Counted from the first letter of the stretch, positions 8,186 to 17,496 are shown. The stretch: DNA of 37,776 nt from Caulobacter sp. (GCA_029866155.1 JARWZW010000016.1:1-37776), one strand, 5' to 3'. The notes: generated by a model from the sequence alone, not told the origin. Numbers and translations are program-made.

Positions 8186-9217
8186 ATGCCCGAACCCATC
8201 CTCGACCCTGATCTGCCGATCATCGACCCGCATCACCATCTGTGGGATCGCACGAGCCTGCTGGGCCAGTTGCCGGCGCCCCGACACGGATTCGAACAGG
8301 TCATCCGGCGGGTTCCACGCTACCTGCTGGACGAGCTTCTGGCGGACATGGGTTGCGGCCACAATGTCGTGGCGACCGTCTACATGGAATGTGGAGCCTT
8401 CTACCGCTCTTCAGGACCGGCCGAGATGAAGCCTGTGGGCGAGATCGAGGCGGTCAATGGCCTTGCCGCCATTGCTGACAGCGGGGTTTATGGCCCTGGT
8501 AGGCCTTGTGCCGGGATCGTGGGCCATGCGGACTTGACTCGGGGCGTGGCCGCACGCGCGGTGCTCGAGGCCCAGATCACCGCCAGTTCCCGGTTCCGCG
8601 GCATACGCCACAGCGCCTCACACGATCCTGACAGTGAAGTCCTCGGACCGCTGGTGCGCCAGCCGGCGGGCCTCTATCTGGATGCCAAGTTCCGAGAGGG
8701 GTTCGCCCAGCTTGCCCCGCTAGGCCTGTCCTTCGACGCCTGGCTGCTGGAGCCGCAACTGCCAGATTTGCTGGATCTCGCACACGCCTTCCCCGAGACC
8801 CAGATCATCCTTGACCACGTCGGCACTCCGTTGGGCATCGCCAGCTATGCGGGAAAGCGTGAGGAGCGTTTTGGCATCTGGCGCGACAATATCCGAGAAC
8901 TGGCTGATTGCCCCAATGTCTCGGTGAAGCTGGGCGGGCTGGCCATGGTGTTTCCCGGCTTTGAATCCTGTCTGGCGGATCCGCCAGCCCCTTCGGCTCA
9001 ACTTGCCCAGGAGTGGGGACCCTATCTCGAGACCTGTATCGAGGCGTTCGGCGTGGATCGTGGAATGTTCGAGAGCAATTTTCCGGTCGACATCCTGTCC
9101 TGCAGCTACGCCACCCTCTGGAACGCCTTCAAGCGGTTCGCGGCAGGCTATTCGGAAGCTGAAAAGACCGCTCTGTTCAGTGGCACTGCGGCCAGAGTCT
9201 ACCGGCTCGAGCCGTAG
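8186..9217 (+). CDS. Amidohydrolase family protein (amidohydrolase-2, TIM barrel)
   Basis: A 343-residue predicted metal-dependent hydrolase of the amidohydrolase-2 group, which includes lactonases and decarboxylases. The N-terminal DPHHHLWD carries the His-x-His metal ligands. Later come FRGIRHSASHDP, SFDAWLLEPQLPDLLDLAHA, FPETQIILDHVGTP (a barrel-strand His) and FESNFPVD (a C-terminal Asp). The substrate cannot be deduced. The ATG at 8186 has no clear Shine-Dalgarno. It follows the acyl-CoA dehydrogenase by 115 bases with a stem-loop between, and ends 46 bases before pyrE, so it may be transcribed into the pyrE series. The gene lies in the stretch that separates spoT from pyrE. Confidence 0.85.
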   Translation: MPEPILDPDLPIIDPHHHLWDRTSLLGQLPAPRHGFEQVIRRVPRYLLDELLADMGCGHNVVATVYMECGAFYRSSGPAEMKPVGEIEAVNGLAAIADSGVYGPGRPCAGIVGHADLTRGVAARAVLEAQITASSRFRGIRHSASHDPDSEVLGPLVRQPAGLYLDAKFREGFAQLAPLGLSFDAWLLEPQLPDLLDLAHAFPETQIILDHVGTPLGIASYAGKREERFGIWRDNIRELADCPNVSVKLGGLAMVFPGFESCLADPPAPSAQLAQEWGPYLETCIEAFGVDRGMFESNFPVDILSCSYATLWNAFKRFAAGYSEAEKTALFSGTAARVYRLEP

Positions 9218-9263
9218 CCGGAGGCCGTCTGTCGGGAGGCCGGGAATCTGCTAAGAGACCGAC

Positions 9264-9845
9264 ATGACCTCAGATGACGTCCTTGAAGAGTTCCGCGGCG
9301 CTGGCGCCCTGCGTGAAGGCCATTTCGTGCTGTCCAGCGGCCTGCATAGTCCTGTCTTTCTGCAGAAAAATCTGGTTTTCGCCGAACCGGAGCGGTGCGC
9401 CCGGCTCTGTTCCGCCCTGGCGAACCGGATTCTCGCCGCGGTCGGCAGGCCGGAGGTCTGTATCTCTCCGGCCGTCGGCGGGATCATTCCTGGCTACGAG
9501 ACGGCGCGCCAACTCGGCGTGCGCTCGCTCTATGTCGAACGGGAAGGGGGCCGATTCACGCTCCGCCGCGGCTTTCAGATCGAGCCGGGCGCCCGGGTGG
9601 TCATGGTCGAGGACATTGTCACGACCGGCCTGTCGTCCCGTGAGTGCATTGCGGCCATCGAAGAGGCCGGTGGTGAGGTTATCGCCGCCGCCTGTATCGT
9701 TGACCGGTCCGGCGGCAGGGCGGACGTTGGGGTTCCGCTGGTCGCCCTGGCCACCCTGGACGTGCCGGCCTGGCCCTCTGACCAGATCCCGCCAGAGCTG
9801 GCCGCCATTCCAGTACAGGACCCCGGCAGCCGCCGACTGGTCTGA
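9264..9845 (+). CDS. pyrE: Orotate phosphoribosyltransferase
   Basis: PyrE, 193 residues, joins orotate to PRPP to make OMP in pyrimidine synthesis. The PRPP-binding loop is [14 protein letters not shown] (112-125). The N-terminal half has [18 protein letters not shown] and the strand-loop [15 protein letters not shown]. The length is usual for the compact alphaproteobacterial form. Start ATG 9264 has AAGAGA 7 bases upstream. The gene begins the conserved series pyrE-pdxJ-acpS-lepB-rnc-era. The 99-base gap to pdxJ holds only the pdxJ RBS that I can recognise. Confidence 0.95.
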   Translation: MTSDDVLEEFRGAGALREGHFVLSSGLHSPVFLQKNLVFAEPERCARLCSALANRILAAVGRPEVCISPAVGGIIPGYETARQLGVRSLYVEREGGRFTLRRGFQIEPGARVVMVEDIVTTGLSSRECIAAIEEAGGEVIAAACIVDRSGGRADVGVPLVALATLDVPAWPSDQIPPELAAIPVQDPGSRRLV

Positions 9846-9944
9846 GAACGGCGAGCTGTCGGCGTCCTCAGGACAGGTCGCCGGGCCTTTCGTCCCCGGC
9901 CTACTCGCCCTAAGTATCAAGGCGCTGGATACGGAGGGTGACCC

Positions 9945-10709
9945 ATGAGCCTGCGCCTTGGCGTGAATATCGATCACGTCGCCACTATTCGGAACGCCAG
10001 GGGCGCGAGCTATCCTGAGCCGATCCGGGCGGCTGAACTGGCGCTGGCTGCGGGAGCGGACGGGATAACCGCACACCTTCGCGAGGACAGACGGCATATC
10101 TCGGACACCGATATCGACCTCCTGTCCGATCTTTGCCGCAAGCGTGGCCGCCCCCTCAATCTCGAAATGGCAGTCACCGAGGAGATGGTCGGGATCGCCG
10201 TTCGCCACCGCCCCTATGCTGCCTGTCTGGTTCCGGAACGGCGCGAGGAGGTGACGACGGAAGGCGGGCTGGACGTCCTGCGCGGTCTGGACCGCGTTAG
10301 GGATGCGGTATCAGCGCTGCGGGGCGCAGGCTGCCGGGTTTCGTTGTTCATCGAGGCGGACCCGGCCCAGATCGCCGCCAGCGCAGAAGCCGGGGCCCAG
10401 GTTGTGGAACTCCATACCGGCGCCTTTTGCGATTCCGTCCGGGCCGGTGAAACCGAACGGGCGGCGGCGATCCTGGATCGGCTCTGCGCTGGATCGGTCG
10501 AGGCCGGAAGGCTCGGTCTGGAGGTGCATGCTGGCCACGGGATCGATTTCGCAACGGTGGCGCCGATCGCCGCGATTCCTCAGATCGCCGAACTGAATAT
10601 CGGCCATTTCCTGATCGGCGAGGCGATTTTCGTCGGCCTGCCCGAAGCCATTCGACGCATGCGCCAGCTTATGGAGGCCGGCCGTCTGCATACGGAGCAG
10701 GCAGCGTGA
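9945..10709 (+). CDS. pdxJ: Pyridoxine 5'-phosphate synthase
   Basis: PdxJ condenses 1-deoxyxylulose 5-phosphate with 3-amino-2-oxopropyl phosphate in the DXP-dependent vitamin B6 pathway. The 254-residue TIM barrel shows [16 protein letters not shown] at the N-terminus, then [33 protein letters not shown] and [17 protein letters not shown], matching the family's conserved phosphate-binding and catalytic segments in order. GGAGGG at 9932-9937 lies 7 bases before the ATG. The TGA overlaps the GTG start of acpS as GTGA, a strong sign of translational coupling; the pdxJ-acpS pairing is widespread in proteobacteria. Confidence 0.97.
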   Translation: MSLRLGVNIDHVATIRNARGASYPEPIRAAELALAAGADGITAHLREDRRHISDTDIDLLSDLCRKRGRPLNLEMAVTEEMVGIAVRHRPYAACLVPERREEVTTEGGLDVLRGLDRVRDAVSALRGAGCRVSLFIEADPAQIAASAEAGAQVVELHTGAFCDSVRAGETERAAAILDRLCAGSVEAGRLGLEVHAGHGIDFATVAPIAAIPQIAELNIGHFLIGEAIFVGLPEAIRRMRQLMEAGRLHTEQAA

Positions 10710-11119
10710 TCATTGGACTTGGGTCTGACCTCTGTGACATCCGCCGGATCCAGAAATCCCTGGATCGTTTCGGAGACCGGTTTGTGCAAAGGCTGTTTAC
10801 CGAGACCGAACAGGAAAAATCAGACCGCCGCAAAGACAGGGCGGCCAGCTACGCCAAGCGGTTCGCCGCCAAGGAGGCCTGCGCAAAGGCCCTGGGAACC
10901 GGAGTGCCGCGGCGCGGGGTCCATTGGCGAGATATGGGTGTCGTGAATCTCCGCAGCGGGGCGCCGACCATGGCCCTGACAGGCGGCGCGGCCGAGCGAC
11001 TCCAAAGCATGACGCCGCCAGGGATGACACTGAAGATCCATGTCAGCCTGACTGACGACCATCCCTACGCTCAGGCATTCGTGATCCTCGAGGCGCTGCC
11101 AACGGCCGATACGCCATGA
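10706..11119 (+). CDS. acpS: Holo-[acyl-carrier-protein] synthase
   Basis: AcpS moves the 4'-phosphopantetheine arm from CoA to the serine of acyl carrier protein, activating it for lipid synthesis. The 137-residue protein begins [18 protein letters not shown] (the metal-binding Asp of GSDL) and continues with [16 protein letters not shown], whose Glu is the second Mg ligand. The start is a GTG at 10706 overlapping the pdxJ stop by 4 bases. The usual C-terminal region [14 protein letters not shown] corresponds to the SxSHxxxxA segment, with Thr-Asp-Asp in place of the more common Ser-His. The 101-base gap to lepB has no clear terminator. Confidence 0.95.
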   Translation: MIIGLGSDLCDIRRIQKSLDRFGDRFVQRLFTETEQEKSDRRKDRAASYAKRFAAKEACAKALGTGVPRRGVHWRDMGVVNLRSGAPTMALTGGAAERLQSMTPPGMTLKIHVSLTDDHPYAQAFVILEALPTADTP

Positions 11120-11220
11120 AGGCGAGTTAACGGGCCAAAGGCTTGCCCATGGGATAAACCGGGTCTAACCAGCACCACCCGGGCGGTTCGTCCGCGCCCC
11201 CAAGAGAGATCTGCGCCGCC

Positions 11221-12060
11221 ATGACAGACGCTGTCCGTACAGAGGCCCAGGACGCACAGTCGTCGGGAGAGGCGGAAGCGCCGACCTTCGTCCAGGAGAT
11301 TGTCGAGATCGCCAAGACAGTGGCCTATGCCCTGTTGATCGCTCTGGTCCTGCGGGTCTTCCTGTTCCAGCCTTTCACCATCCCGTCGGACTCCATGGAG
11401 CCGAACCTGCTGCATGGTGACTACATCATAGTTTCGAAATGGTCCTACGGCTATTCGCGCCACTCGATTCCTCTCAGCCCACCTCTGTTCAAGGGCCGGA
11501 TACTTGGCGCGGAGCCCAAGCGGGGCGACATCATCGTCTTCAAACTGCCGGCGGACAACAAGACCGACTATATCAAGCGCCTGATCGGACTCCCGGGCGA
11601 CAGGATCCAGGTCCGTGGCGGCGTCCTCTATGTCAATGAAAAGCCCGTGCCGCGTGTCCAGATGACCCGCAATGACCTGCTCGACATGGACCGTCTGCGT
11701 CAACAGGAAACGTCGCTCGATAGCAAGCGCTATGTCACCTATGGCGGCGCACCCTATGGCTATGTGAACAACACCGGCGTGTTCCTGGTGCCCCAGGGTC
11801 ACTATTTCTTCATGGGCGACAACCGCGACAACAGCCTGGACAGCCGGGTGGAACCCAATTTCGCCAACCCCCGTCAGGGCGGGGTCGGCTTTGTTCCGGC
11901 AGAGAACCTGGTTGGAAAGGCTGAAATCATCCTGCTGTCCTGGTACCCACCAGCGGGCCCCTACGACATTGACCAGGGTCATGAGGGTGCGTCTCTGTTC
12001 AAGCCCTGGACCTGGTTCACCGAGGCCCGACCCAGCCGGTTCTTCAATCTGCTGAAATGA
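11221..12060 (+). CDS. lepB: Signal peptidase I
   Basis: LepB, 279 residues, is the membrane-anchored Ser-Lys protease that removes signal peptides from Sec and Tat exported proteins. After a polar N-terminus comes one transmembrane helix (about residues 33-50), then box B PSDSMEPNL with the nucleophile S58, box D around TDYIKRLIGLPGD with general base K119, and box E GDNRDNSLDSR. The rest forms the periplasmic beta domain. The ATG at 11221 is the first good start. The TGA overlaps the rnc ATG as ATGA. lepB-rnc-era clustering is shared by many proteobacteria. Confidence 0.97.
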   Translation: MTDAVRTEAQDAQSSGEAEAPTFVQEIVEIAKTVAYALLIALVLRVFLFQPFTIPSDSMEPNLLHGDYIIVSKWSYGYSRHSIPLSPPLFKGRILGAEPKRGDIIVFKLPADNKTDYIKRLIGLPGDRIQVRGGVLYVNEKPVPRVQMTRNDLLDMDRLRQQETSLDSKRYVTYGGAPYGYVNNTGVFLVPQGHYFFMGDNRDNSLDSRVEPNFANPRQGGVGFVPAENLVGKAEIILLSWYPPAGPYDIDQGHEGASLFKPWTWFTEARPSRFFNLLK

Positions 12061-12755
12061 CGGCCTGGGCAGACGCCCTGACGGGCCTTGAGCAGCGGAT
12101 CGGCTACAGCTTTGTCGACCGGACCCTGCTCGAGCGGGCTCTAACCCATTCCAGCGTCGGTGATGGTGCGGTCAAGGTACGTCACAATGAGCGCCTGGAG
12201 TTCCTCGGCGACCGTGTTCTAGGACTTCTGGCGTCAGAGCGACTACTGGAACTGTTTCCGGAATGTCGTGAGGGCGATCTGTCGCCCCGACTTGCGAATC
12301 TCGTGAATGGCAAGGCCTGCGCCCGGGTCGCCCGGCTACTGGGTCTTGGCGAAGTCCTGCGGATGAGCGCTTCGGCCAACCGCATGGGGGTTCGGAGTAA
12401 TGACGGCGTCCTTGGCGACGCCGTCGAGGCCTTGATGGCCGCGATCTATATCGACGGCGGCCTCGGAACCGCCCGGGCCTTCTTCCTTTCGGCCTGGGAG
12501 GTTGAATTTTCGCTTTTGGACACCCCGAGATCAAAGGATGCGAAGACACGGCTGCAGGAATGGGCCATGGGTCTGAAGCTGGCCGTGCCGACCTATTCCG
12601 TAGTCGCCCAGGTTGGACCCGATCACGCGCCTCGATTCACCGTCGAAGTCCAGGTCAGGGGTTTTGAGTCGGAACGCGGGGAGGGGGCCTCCCGGCGGGA
12701 GGCAGAGAAGGCGGCGGCATCGGTGATGCTGCTGAAACAGGAAGGCAAGACATGA
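12057..12755 (+). CDS. rnc: Ribonuclease III
   Basis: RNase III, 232 residues, cleaves double-stranded RNA in rRNA precursors and structured mRNAs. The signature NERLEFLGD (44-52, catalytic E48 and D52) is intact, as is GDAVEALMAAIYIDGG with the second acidic pair. A double-stranded RNA-binding domain covers about residues 160-230 (KTRLQEWAMG at its start, REAEKAAASVML at its end). It overlaps lepB by 4 bases at its start and era by 4 bases at its end, so the three are probably translated in a coupled way. Confidence 0.97.
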   Translation: MTAWADALTGLEQRIGYSFVDRTLLERALTHSSVGDGAVKVRHNERLEFLGDRVLGLLASERLLELFPECREGDLSPRLANLVNGKACARVARLLGLGEVLRMSASANRMGVRSNDGVLGDAVEALMAAIYIDGGLGTARAFFLSAWEVEFSLLDTPRSKDAKTRLQEWAMGLKLAVPTYSVVAQVGPDHAPRFTVEVQVRGFESERGEGASRREAEKAAASVMLLKQEGKT

Positions 12756-13684
12756 CCCGTGCAGGCTTTGCGGCGATCATCGGCGCTCCCAACGCGGGAA
12801 AATCTACCCTGACCAATCGTCTGGTGGGAGCGAAGGTCTCGATCGTAACCCAAAAGGTCCAGACCACCCGCTTCCCGGTTCGCGGCGTCGCCATGGCGGC
12901 GCAGGCCCAGATCGTGCTCGTGGACACCCCCGGTATCTTCAAACCCCGGCGGCGGCTCGACCGGGCCATGGTGCGTTCGGCCTGGGCCGGAGCTGAAGAT
13001 GCGGACTGTGTCGTCCATCTGGTCGATGTCCAGGCGGAGCTGGCCGTTCAGAGCGGTTCGGCGACGGGGGCCGACAAGCGCGGGGTGGAGGATGTCCAAT
13101 CCATCATTGAAGCCCTGAAGAACGCCGGCAAGCAGGTCATTCTGGCGATCAACAAGATCGACGGGGTCAAGCGCGACCGTCTGCTGGCTGTCGCCCAGTC
13201 GCTGTTTGAGACCGGCGTCTATAGCGAGGTCTTCATGATCAGCGCTGCGGACGGGTCCGGCGTGGAAGACCTGCGCGCCCGACTGGCGGACCTGATGCCG
13301 GAAGGGCCCTGGCTCTATCCCGAAGACCAGACAGCGGACATTCCGGCGCGGCTGCTGGCGGCCGAGCTGACCCGCGAAAAAATCTATCTGCGGGTCCATG
13401 AGGAACTGCCTTACGCGGCCAGCGTCGAAACCACCGCCTTCGAGGAAAAGAAGGACGGATCGGTCCGGATCGAACAGACCATTCTGGTGGAGCGCGAGGG
13501 GCAGCGCGCTATCATCATCGGCGCCAACGGTCAGACCCTGAAATGGATCGGCCAGAAGTCCCGCGAAGAGCTGACCGAGTTGTTCGAACGCACGGTCCAC
13601 CTGTTCCTTCATGTTCGCGTCCGGGAAAACTGGGCCGAGGAGCGTGAGGCCTATTCTGCCATGGGCCTCGATTTCGAGGTCTGA
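12752..13684 (+). CDS. era: GTPase Era
   Basis: Era, 310 residues, is an essential GTPase that binds the 3' end of 16S rRNA during 30S maturation. G1 is GAPNAGKST (11-19), the G2 region contains QTTRFPVRG, G3 is DTPG, and G4 is NKID. The C-terminal KH domain includes ILVEREGQRAIIIG, with the loop written GANG rather than the more common GKGG, followed by LKWIGQKSREEL and VHLFLHVRVRENWAEE. The ATG overlaps the rnc stop. A 109-base gap with a stem-loop follows before the next gene. Confidence 0.97.
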   Translation: MTRAGFAAIIGAPNAGKSTLTNRLVGAKVSIVTQKVQTTRFPVRGVAMAAQAQIVLVDTPGIFKPRRRLDRAMVRSAWAGAEDADCVVHLVDVQAELAVQSGSATGADKRGVEDVQSIIEALKNAGKQVILAINKIDGVKRDRLLAVAQSLFETGVYSEVFMISAADGSGVEDLRARLADLMPEGPWLYPEDQTADIPARLLAAELTREKIYLRVHEELPYAASVETTAFEEKKDGSVRIEQTILVEREGQRAIIIGANGQTLKWIGQKSREELTELFERTVHLFLHVRVRENWAEEREAYSAMGLDFEV

Positions 13685-13739
13685 TAGCGACGGCCAGGCC
13701 TGACCGAGACAGGTTGTCAAAATCCCCGCTCTGCTTCAG

Positions 13740-13788
13740 CCTCGGGACTCTGCAGACCGGACAGCCTGTCCTCTCCAGCAGCCCGAGG
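13740..13788 (+). promoter_or_regulatory. Stem that could mask the RBS of the NTF2-like gene
   Basis: CCTCGGG (13740-13746) is complementary to CCCGAGG (13782-13788), and an inner stem GGACA/TGTCC lies between. The right arm contains GAGG, the only Shine-Dalgarno-like sequence, 5 bases before the ATG at 13794. Pairing would hide it from the ribosome. This is read from sequence only. Confidence 0.35.
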
Positions 13789-13793
13789 CCTTC

Positions 13794-14294
13794 ATGCGCA
13801 CCCTGATCCTGATCCTGACGTTTCTGCTCACTCCCGGCGCCGCCCTGGCCAGGGCCCCGGCCGACCCCGTCGCGGCGATAAACGTTGCCTTGGACGGACT
13901 GCATGACGCAGCTTCCAAGGCTGATGGCCCGCGCTATTTCGCGCTCTACACAGACGACGCCATTTATATTGGCACCGACGCCGCCGAGCGCTGGACCCTG
14001 TCCCAGTTCCAGGCCTACGCGAACCCCTATTTCGCCAAGGGGCAGGGCTGGACCTATCTGCCCCGTGAACGTCATGTTGTGATTGCCCCCTTGCCGTGCC
14101 GATGTGTCGCCTGGTTTGACGAGCTGCTCGACAGCAAGTCCTATGGAACCAGCCGGGGAACGGGGATGATGGTGCTCACCAACGGCGTCTGGAAGGTCTC
14201 CCAGTACGCCCTGACCTTTCCCATCCCCAATGATCTGGCCAAGCATATGACTGACGAGATCAAGCGGTTCGAGGCCGGCGAAAAGGTTCACTGA
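13794..14294 (+). CDS. Exported NTF2-like (SnoaL-type) protein
   Basis: A 166-residue protein with an N-terminal signal peptide (hydrophobic LILILTFLLTPGAALA, cleavage probably near residue 20). The mature part looks like an NTF2/SnoaL-like cone fold: DPVAAINVALDGLHDAASKA, then YFALYTDDAIYIGTDAAERW, then an alternation of beta segments ending GVWKVSQYALTFPIPND. Family members serve many purposes, often as non-enzymatic or ligand-binding domains, so no reaction is claimed. It sits between era and recO, which are neighbours in many relatives, so it may be a lineage-specific insertion. Confidence 0.75.
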   Translation: MRTLILILTFLLTPGAALARAPADPVAAINVALDGLHDAASKADGPRYFALYTDDAIYIGTDAAERWTLSQFQAYANPYFAKGQGWTYLPRERHVVIAPLPCRCVAWFDELLDSKSYGTSRGTGMMVLTNGVWKVSQYALTFPIPNDLAKHMTDEIKRFEAGEKVH

Positions 14295-14348
14295 ACGGTT
14301 CCTGCAAGAGCCCTCGCCTGAGACCGCGAGGCAGCGTATCTGGCGGTC

Positions 14349-15080
14349 ATGGAATGGGAAGACGAGGCCTACATCCTTTCGGCGCGGCCGCATGGCGAGG
14401 CGGGCGCGCTGGTCGAGCTTCTGGCTGAAAGTCAGGGACGCTATCTGGTGCATGTTGCGGGCGGCGCGGCGCGGCGGATGCGACCAGTCTTGCAGCCCGG
14501 CAGCCGCGTGATCGCTCGCTATCGCGCCCGAATCGAGGGGCAGATGGGTTCGGCCAGTCTTGAGCCCATGGGCGAAGGGCCTTCAGAGCTTTTCGATGAT
14601 CCCCTGGCCCTGTCGGGACTTGCCGCGGCCACTGCCGTAGCAGCCGGAGCCCTGCCGGAGCGAGAGCCCTATCCCGGCGCCTTTCATGCCCTCGACGCCC
14701 TAATCGGTGTCCTGGAAGCAACAGATATCTGGCCCGCCCTGTTCGTGCGGTTCGAGGCTGGCCTGCTCCAGGCCCTGGGCTTTGGCCTGGACCTTAGCAA
14801 ATGCGCCTCGACCGGAGCCACGGACAACCTGGTCTGGGTGAGTCCCCGCACGGGTCGAGCGGTCAGTCGTATGGCCGGCGAACCCTATTCCGATCGGCTT
14901 CTGCCCCTGCCGCCCTTCATGATTTCCGCTCGGGGCGGCCTGGCGGAAGGGGATGTCCGGGCCGGCTTCAACCTGACAGGCCATTTTCTGGAGCAGTTTG
15001 TCTTCGGGCCGCTCAATCGCCCGCTTCCTCCGGCCCGAACCTGGCTCTTGGACCGGTTGACCGATGCGGGGCGGCTCTAG
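14349..15080 (+). CDS. recO: DNA repair protein RecO
   Basis: RecO, 243 residues, helps RecR load RecA on SSB-coated single-stranded DNA in gap repair. The N-terminal OB fold is seen in EWEDEAYILSARPHGEAGAL, continuing with the basic segment AGGAARRMRPVLQPGSRV, followed by the helical domain with FVRFEAGLLQALGFGLDL. Downstream of this, alphaproteobacterial RecO usually keeps a cysteine-containing region; here one Cys in SKCASTGATDNL is visible. The ATG at 14349 is the first good start. The gene lies between the NTF2-like gene and parC, 91 bases before parC. Confidence 0.93.
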   Translation: MEWEDEAYILSARPHGEAGALVELLAESQGRYLVHVAGGAARRMRPVLQPGSRVIARYRARIEGQMGSASLEPMGEGPSELFDDPLALSGLAAATAVAAGALPEREPYPGAFHALDALIGVLEATDIWPALFVRFEAGLLQALGFGLDLSKCASTGATDNLVWVSPRTGRAVSRMAGEPYSDRLLPLPPFMISARGGLAEGDVRAGFNLTGHFLEQFVFGPLNRPLPPARTWLLDRLTDAGRL

Positions 15081-15171
15081 AGCCCGCAACCGCAGCCTGC
15101 CTCGCCTTCATCCGGCGCTCCCTATTCCGCAGACGGACCCCTACAGTGGGGCCAGTTGATTCTGGACAGCC

Positions 15172-17418
15172 ATGACCCTGCACTCTCCCCCCCCTGGCCC
15201 CGGTGACGGCGACCGTATTTTGGACGAGCCTCTGACCGAGGCGCTCTCCCGTCGCTACCTCGCCTATGCGCTATCCACCATTACCGGCCGGGCCCTGCCG
15301 GACGTTCGGGACGGCCTGAAGCCTGTCCATCGCCGCATCCTCTACGCCCTGCACGAGATGCGACTGAACCCGGCGGCCTCAGCCCGAAAATGCGCCAAGG
15401 TGGTCGGCGAGGTAATGGGTAACTTTCACCCACACGGCGACCAGGCCATCTATGACGCCCTGGTGAGGCTGGCGCAGTCCTTTTCCCAGCGCATTCCGCT
15501 GGTCGACGGTCAGGGCAACTTCGGCAACATCGACGGCGATAACGCTGCCGCCATGCGCTACACCGAATGCCGGATGACCGAGGCGGCAGCGCTGTTGCTG
15601 GATGGCATCGATGAGAACGCCGTCGACTTCAAGCCGACCTATGATGGCCAGGACGAGGAGCCGGTGGTCCTCCCCGCCGGGTTCCCAAACCTGTTGGCCA
15701 ACGGCTCCAGCGGCATCGCCGTCGGCATGGCGACCTCCATTCCTCCGCACAATGCCGGAGAACTGATCGACGCCTGTCTTCTGCTGCTGCAACGGCCGGA
15801 TGCAACCACCGCAGACCTCATGGAGCGTGTCCAGGGGCCGGATTTTCCGACCGGCGGCATCATTGTCGAGCCTCGCCACTCCCTGTTGGAGACCTTCGAG
15901 ACCGGCCGCGGCGGGGTCAGGGTCCGCGCCCGCTGGAGCCGCGAGGAAACCACTCGCGGCGGCTATGTGATCGTTATCACCGAGATTCCCTACCAGGTTA
16001 AGAAGGCTGAACTGGTCGAACAACTGGCGGAGTTGATCGAGGCCAAGAAGGCCCCATTGCTGGGGGACGTGCGGGACGAGTCGGCGGAAGATGTGCGTCT
16101 GGTCATCGAGCCCAAGTCCCGCAACGTTGAACCTGAGGTCCTGATGGAGAGCCTGTTCAGGCTTTCCGATCTGGAGACCCGTTTCCCGGTCAATATGAAC
16201 GTCCTGGACGCGCGGGGCGCTCCCGGAGTGCTGGGGCTGAAGGCGATCCTGAAGGCCTTCCTGGATCATCGCCGGCAGGTTCTGATCCGCCGGGCCCGGT
16301 TCCGGCTCGAGAAGATCGAAGCCAGGCTGCATATTCTGGACGGCCTGCTGGTCGCCTATCTGAACCTTGACGAAGTGATCCGGATCGTCCGTTACGAGGA
16401 CGAACCCAAGGCGAAACTGATCGCCGCTTTCGATCTGACCGAAATTCAGGCCGACGCCATTCTGAACACCCGCCTGCGCCAGCTTGCGCGGTTGGAGGAG
16501 ATGGAAATTCGTCGGGAACATGCCGAACTTGCTGAGGAAAGAGACGGCATCCAGGCCATGCTGGCCTCTGATGACAGACAGTGGAAGCTTGTCGGGGCGG
16601 GCCTGGCGGCCATGCGAGACGTTATTGGAGCCGGCACGGTGGTCGGGCGGCGGCGCAGCGATTTTGCCGAGCCCCCGTCAATTGACGTCGAGGCTGCGTC
16701 CGAGGCCTTTATTCCGCGCGAGCCGATAACCATCATCCTGTCGGACAAGGGCTGGATACGGGCGGCCAAGGGACGAATCGAGGATCCCTCCGAGCTGAAG
16801 TTCAAAGAGGGCGACAAGCTGGGCTTTCTTGTTCCGGCTGAAACAACGGACAAGCTGCTTATCTTCGCATCGGATGGGCGCTTCTTTACGCTGGACTGCA
16901 GCAAGCTGCCTTCCGCCCGTGGCCATGGCGAGCCGCTGCGGCTGATGGTCGACCTGGACGACAAGGTCAGGATCGTGGACGTCTTCCCGCACAAGGCCGG
17001 TCGTCGCCGGCTGTTGGCCTCCAGTGAGGGTTACGGGTTCATTCTGCCCGAGGACGAGGCGCTGGCCTTCCGTCGCGCCGGCAAGCAGGTTCTCAATGGT
17101 CAGGCGCAGGTCAGCCTTGAAGTGGTCGGCGACCAGATCGCCGTGGTCGGCGACAACGGCAAGATTCTGGTTTTCAGCGTTGAAGAACTTCCGGAAATGC
17201 CTCGTGGCAAAGGCGTCAAGTTGCAGTCGTACCGGGAGGGCGGACTTAGGGACGCCATGGTTTTCAAGGCTGAAACCGGTGCTGGCTGGATAGATGCCGG
17301 CGGCCGCAATCGGGACTGGTCCGACTGGCGGGACTGGGTTGGAAAACGCGCCGGTTCCGGCAAGGCCGCGCCACGCGGATTCCCGATCACGAAGCGTTTC
17401 AGGCCAAGGGTCAACTGA
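15172..17418 (+). CDS. parC: DNA topoisomerase IV subunit A
   Basis: ParC, 748 residues, forms the DNA-breaking subunit of topoisomerase IV, which unlinks daughter chromosomes. The catalytic tyrosine is Y130 in AAAMRYTECRMT. The upstream GNFHPHGDQAIYDALVRLAQ is the quinolone-determining region, with Gln91 where E. coli ParC has Ser80. The coiled-coil and tower segments (about 350-480) and a C-terminal beta-pinwheel (for example ILSDKGWIRAAKG) follow. It is taken as ParC rather than GyrA because of its length and its place after recO. It converges on bpt, with a palindromic repeat between. Confidence 0.95.
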   Translation: MTLHSPPPGPGDGDRILDEPLTEALSRRYLAYALSTITGRALPDVRDGLKPVHRRILYALHEMRLNPAASARKCAKVVGEVMGNFHPHGDQAIYDALVRLAQSFSQRIPLVDGQGNFGNIDGDNAAAMRYTECRMTEAAALLLDGIDENAVDFKPTYDGQDEEPVVLPAGFPNLLANGSSGIAVGMATSIPPHNAGELIDACLLLLQRPDATTADLMERVQGPDFPTGGIIVEPRHSLLETFETGRGGVRVRARWSREETTRGGYVIVITEIPYQVKKAELVEQLAELIEAKKAPLLGDVRDESAEDVRLVIEPKSRNVEPEVLMESLFRLSDLETRFPVNMNVLDARGAPGVLGLKAILKAFLDHRRQVLIRRARFRLEKIEARLHILDGLLVAYLNLDEVIRIVRYEDEPKAKLIAAFDLTEIQADAILNTRLRQLARLEEMEIRREHAELAEERDGIQAMLASDDRQWKLVGAGLAAMRDVIGAGTVVGRRRSDFAEPPSIDVEAASEAFIPREPITIILSDKGWIRAAKGRIEDPSELKFKEGDKLGFLVPAETTDKLLIFASDGRFFTLDCSKLPSARGHGEPLRLMVDLDDKVRIVDVFPHKAGRRRLLASSEGYGFILPEDEALAFRRAGKQVLNGQAQVSLEVVGDQIAVVGDNGKILVFSVEELPEMPRGKGVKLQSYREGGLRDAMVFKAETGAGWIDAGGRNRDWSDWRDWVGKRAGSGKAAPRGFPITKRFRPRVN

Positions 17419-17496
17419 GGCCGGCAATCGTCAGCGAGGGGGCCTCGTCCACCGCCGGCTGGCGGGCCACTGCCCGTGGCGATCTACTTCAATCCG

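Noticed and set aside
15379..16521. A 380-residue open frame antisense to parC
   Set aside because: Same reasoning: full overlap with parC, no domain, no RBS.
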